Source of the DNA: an uncultured Eubacteriales bacterium
GTDB lineage: Bacteria > Bacillota > Clostridia > Saccharofermentanales > Fastidiosipilaceae
Assembly (NCBI GenBank): GCA_902373515.1
Contig: CABKML010000003.1
Location: 19,358-83,357, forward strand
Reading direction: 5' to 3'
DNA length: 64,000 bases
Shown: positions 63,947-64,000 of the stretch, piece by piece
How the letters are laid out: each line of letters starts with the position of its first letter
Numbering within the stretch: position 1 is the first letter of the stretch
The notes under the pieces: model-generated
Databases searched by the model: none
What the model saw: the letters and a program-made list of their open reading frames with translations, nothing else
Told to the model about the DNA's origin: nothing
Made by a program: the position numbers and the translations under genes

Positions 63947-64000
63947 TTATTCTAAAACTATTTCTTCCGCCCCCGGTATAAGCTCAGCGGCATGTGATAT
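63947..64000 (-). CDS. C-terminal end of an unidentified gene (runs off the window)
   Basis: The minus strand reads 17 open codons (ISHAAELIPGAEEIVLE) and then TAA. The residue composition looks protein-like and the strand agrees with pepA, 168 bp downstream. Too short to identify. Confidence 0.4.
   Translation of the reverse strand: MSHAAELIPGAEEIVLE

Overview
This window looks like a piece of the chromosome of a moderately AT-rich Gram-positive anaerobe of the class Clostridia. The basis is the Firmicutes-type run tmk / c-di-AMP receptor darA / holB / ricT / rsmI, AGGAGG-type ribosome binding sites, consensus sigma-A promoters, pyruvate:ferredoxin oxidoreductase, an ECF-type ThiT transporter under a TPP riboswitch, DUF1846, a YfhO-family protein and a streptococcal-type histidine-triad lipoprotein. 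The oscillospiral / vaginal-gut clostridial lineage is only a guess. Most genes are on the minus strand. I saw no CRISPR array, insertion sequence, phage gene or rRNA.

Layout. 1-2.3 kb: purA-purB (purB runs off the left edge), a flavodoxin and tRNA-Leu(CAG). 2.5-6.3 kb: an XPD/DinG-like Fe-S helicase converging with release factor prfC. 6.3-12.8 kb: a little-known minus-strand cluster: a coiled-coil membrane protein with ExbB-like topology, an orphan 459-residue protein, a GH-like lipoprotein, and a DUF815-like ATPase that appears to have lost its Walker B acids. 12.9-18.4 kb: two tandem GntR/FCD regulators and nifJ with a probable attenuator leader. 18.5-20.5 kb: a fused pgk-tpi gene. 20.7-22.2 kb: a membrane protein and a PlsC-type acyltransferase on the plus strand. 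22.2-32.8 kb: a long housekeeping run (two small unknown genes, tmk, darA, holB, ricT, rsmI, yfhO-like, tsaE, tsaB, rimI-like). 32.9-37.7 kb: TPP riboswitch-thiT, proS, rplM-rpsI, trmB. 37.8-38.7 kb: an orphan small membrane protein behind a long inverted repeat, and tRNA-Arg(CCG). 38.7-43.4 kb: zinc/manganese island 1 (ABC transporter and a five-triad histidine lipoprotein). 43.5-46.5 kb: SpoU methyltransferase, pyrophosphatase, thyA-folA. 46.6-53.7 kb: DUF1846 and glmU(short)-pth-mfd. 53.7-55.5 kb: a DnaA-box cluster and an OpgB/LtaS-type phosphoglycerol transferase. 55.5-59.6 kb: zinc/manganese island 2 (Fur-family regulator and a second ABC transporter whose permease carries an extra C-terminal domain). 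59.6-64 kb: a DUF1275 protein, an Orn/Lys/Arg-type decarboxylase and an M17 aminopeptidase.

How the parts fit. Central fermentation is represented by nifJ, flavodoxin and pgk-tpi. Translation and nucleotide supply are represented by prfC, proS, pth, trmB, rsmI, TsaB/TsaE, tmk, thyA-folA and purA-purB. The most distinctive theme is metal scavenging: two complete ABC importers, one histidine-triad surface lipoprotein and one Fur-family repressor within 21 kb. The least explained segment is the 6.3-12.8 kb membrane/ATPase/lipoprotein cluster. All functional calls come from reading protein motifs and gene order by eye; no database search was run.
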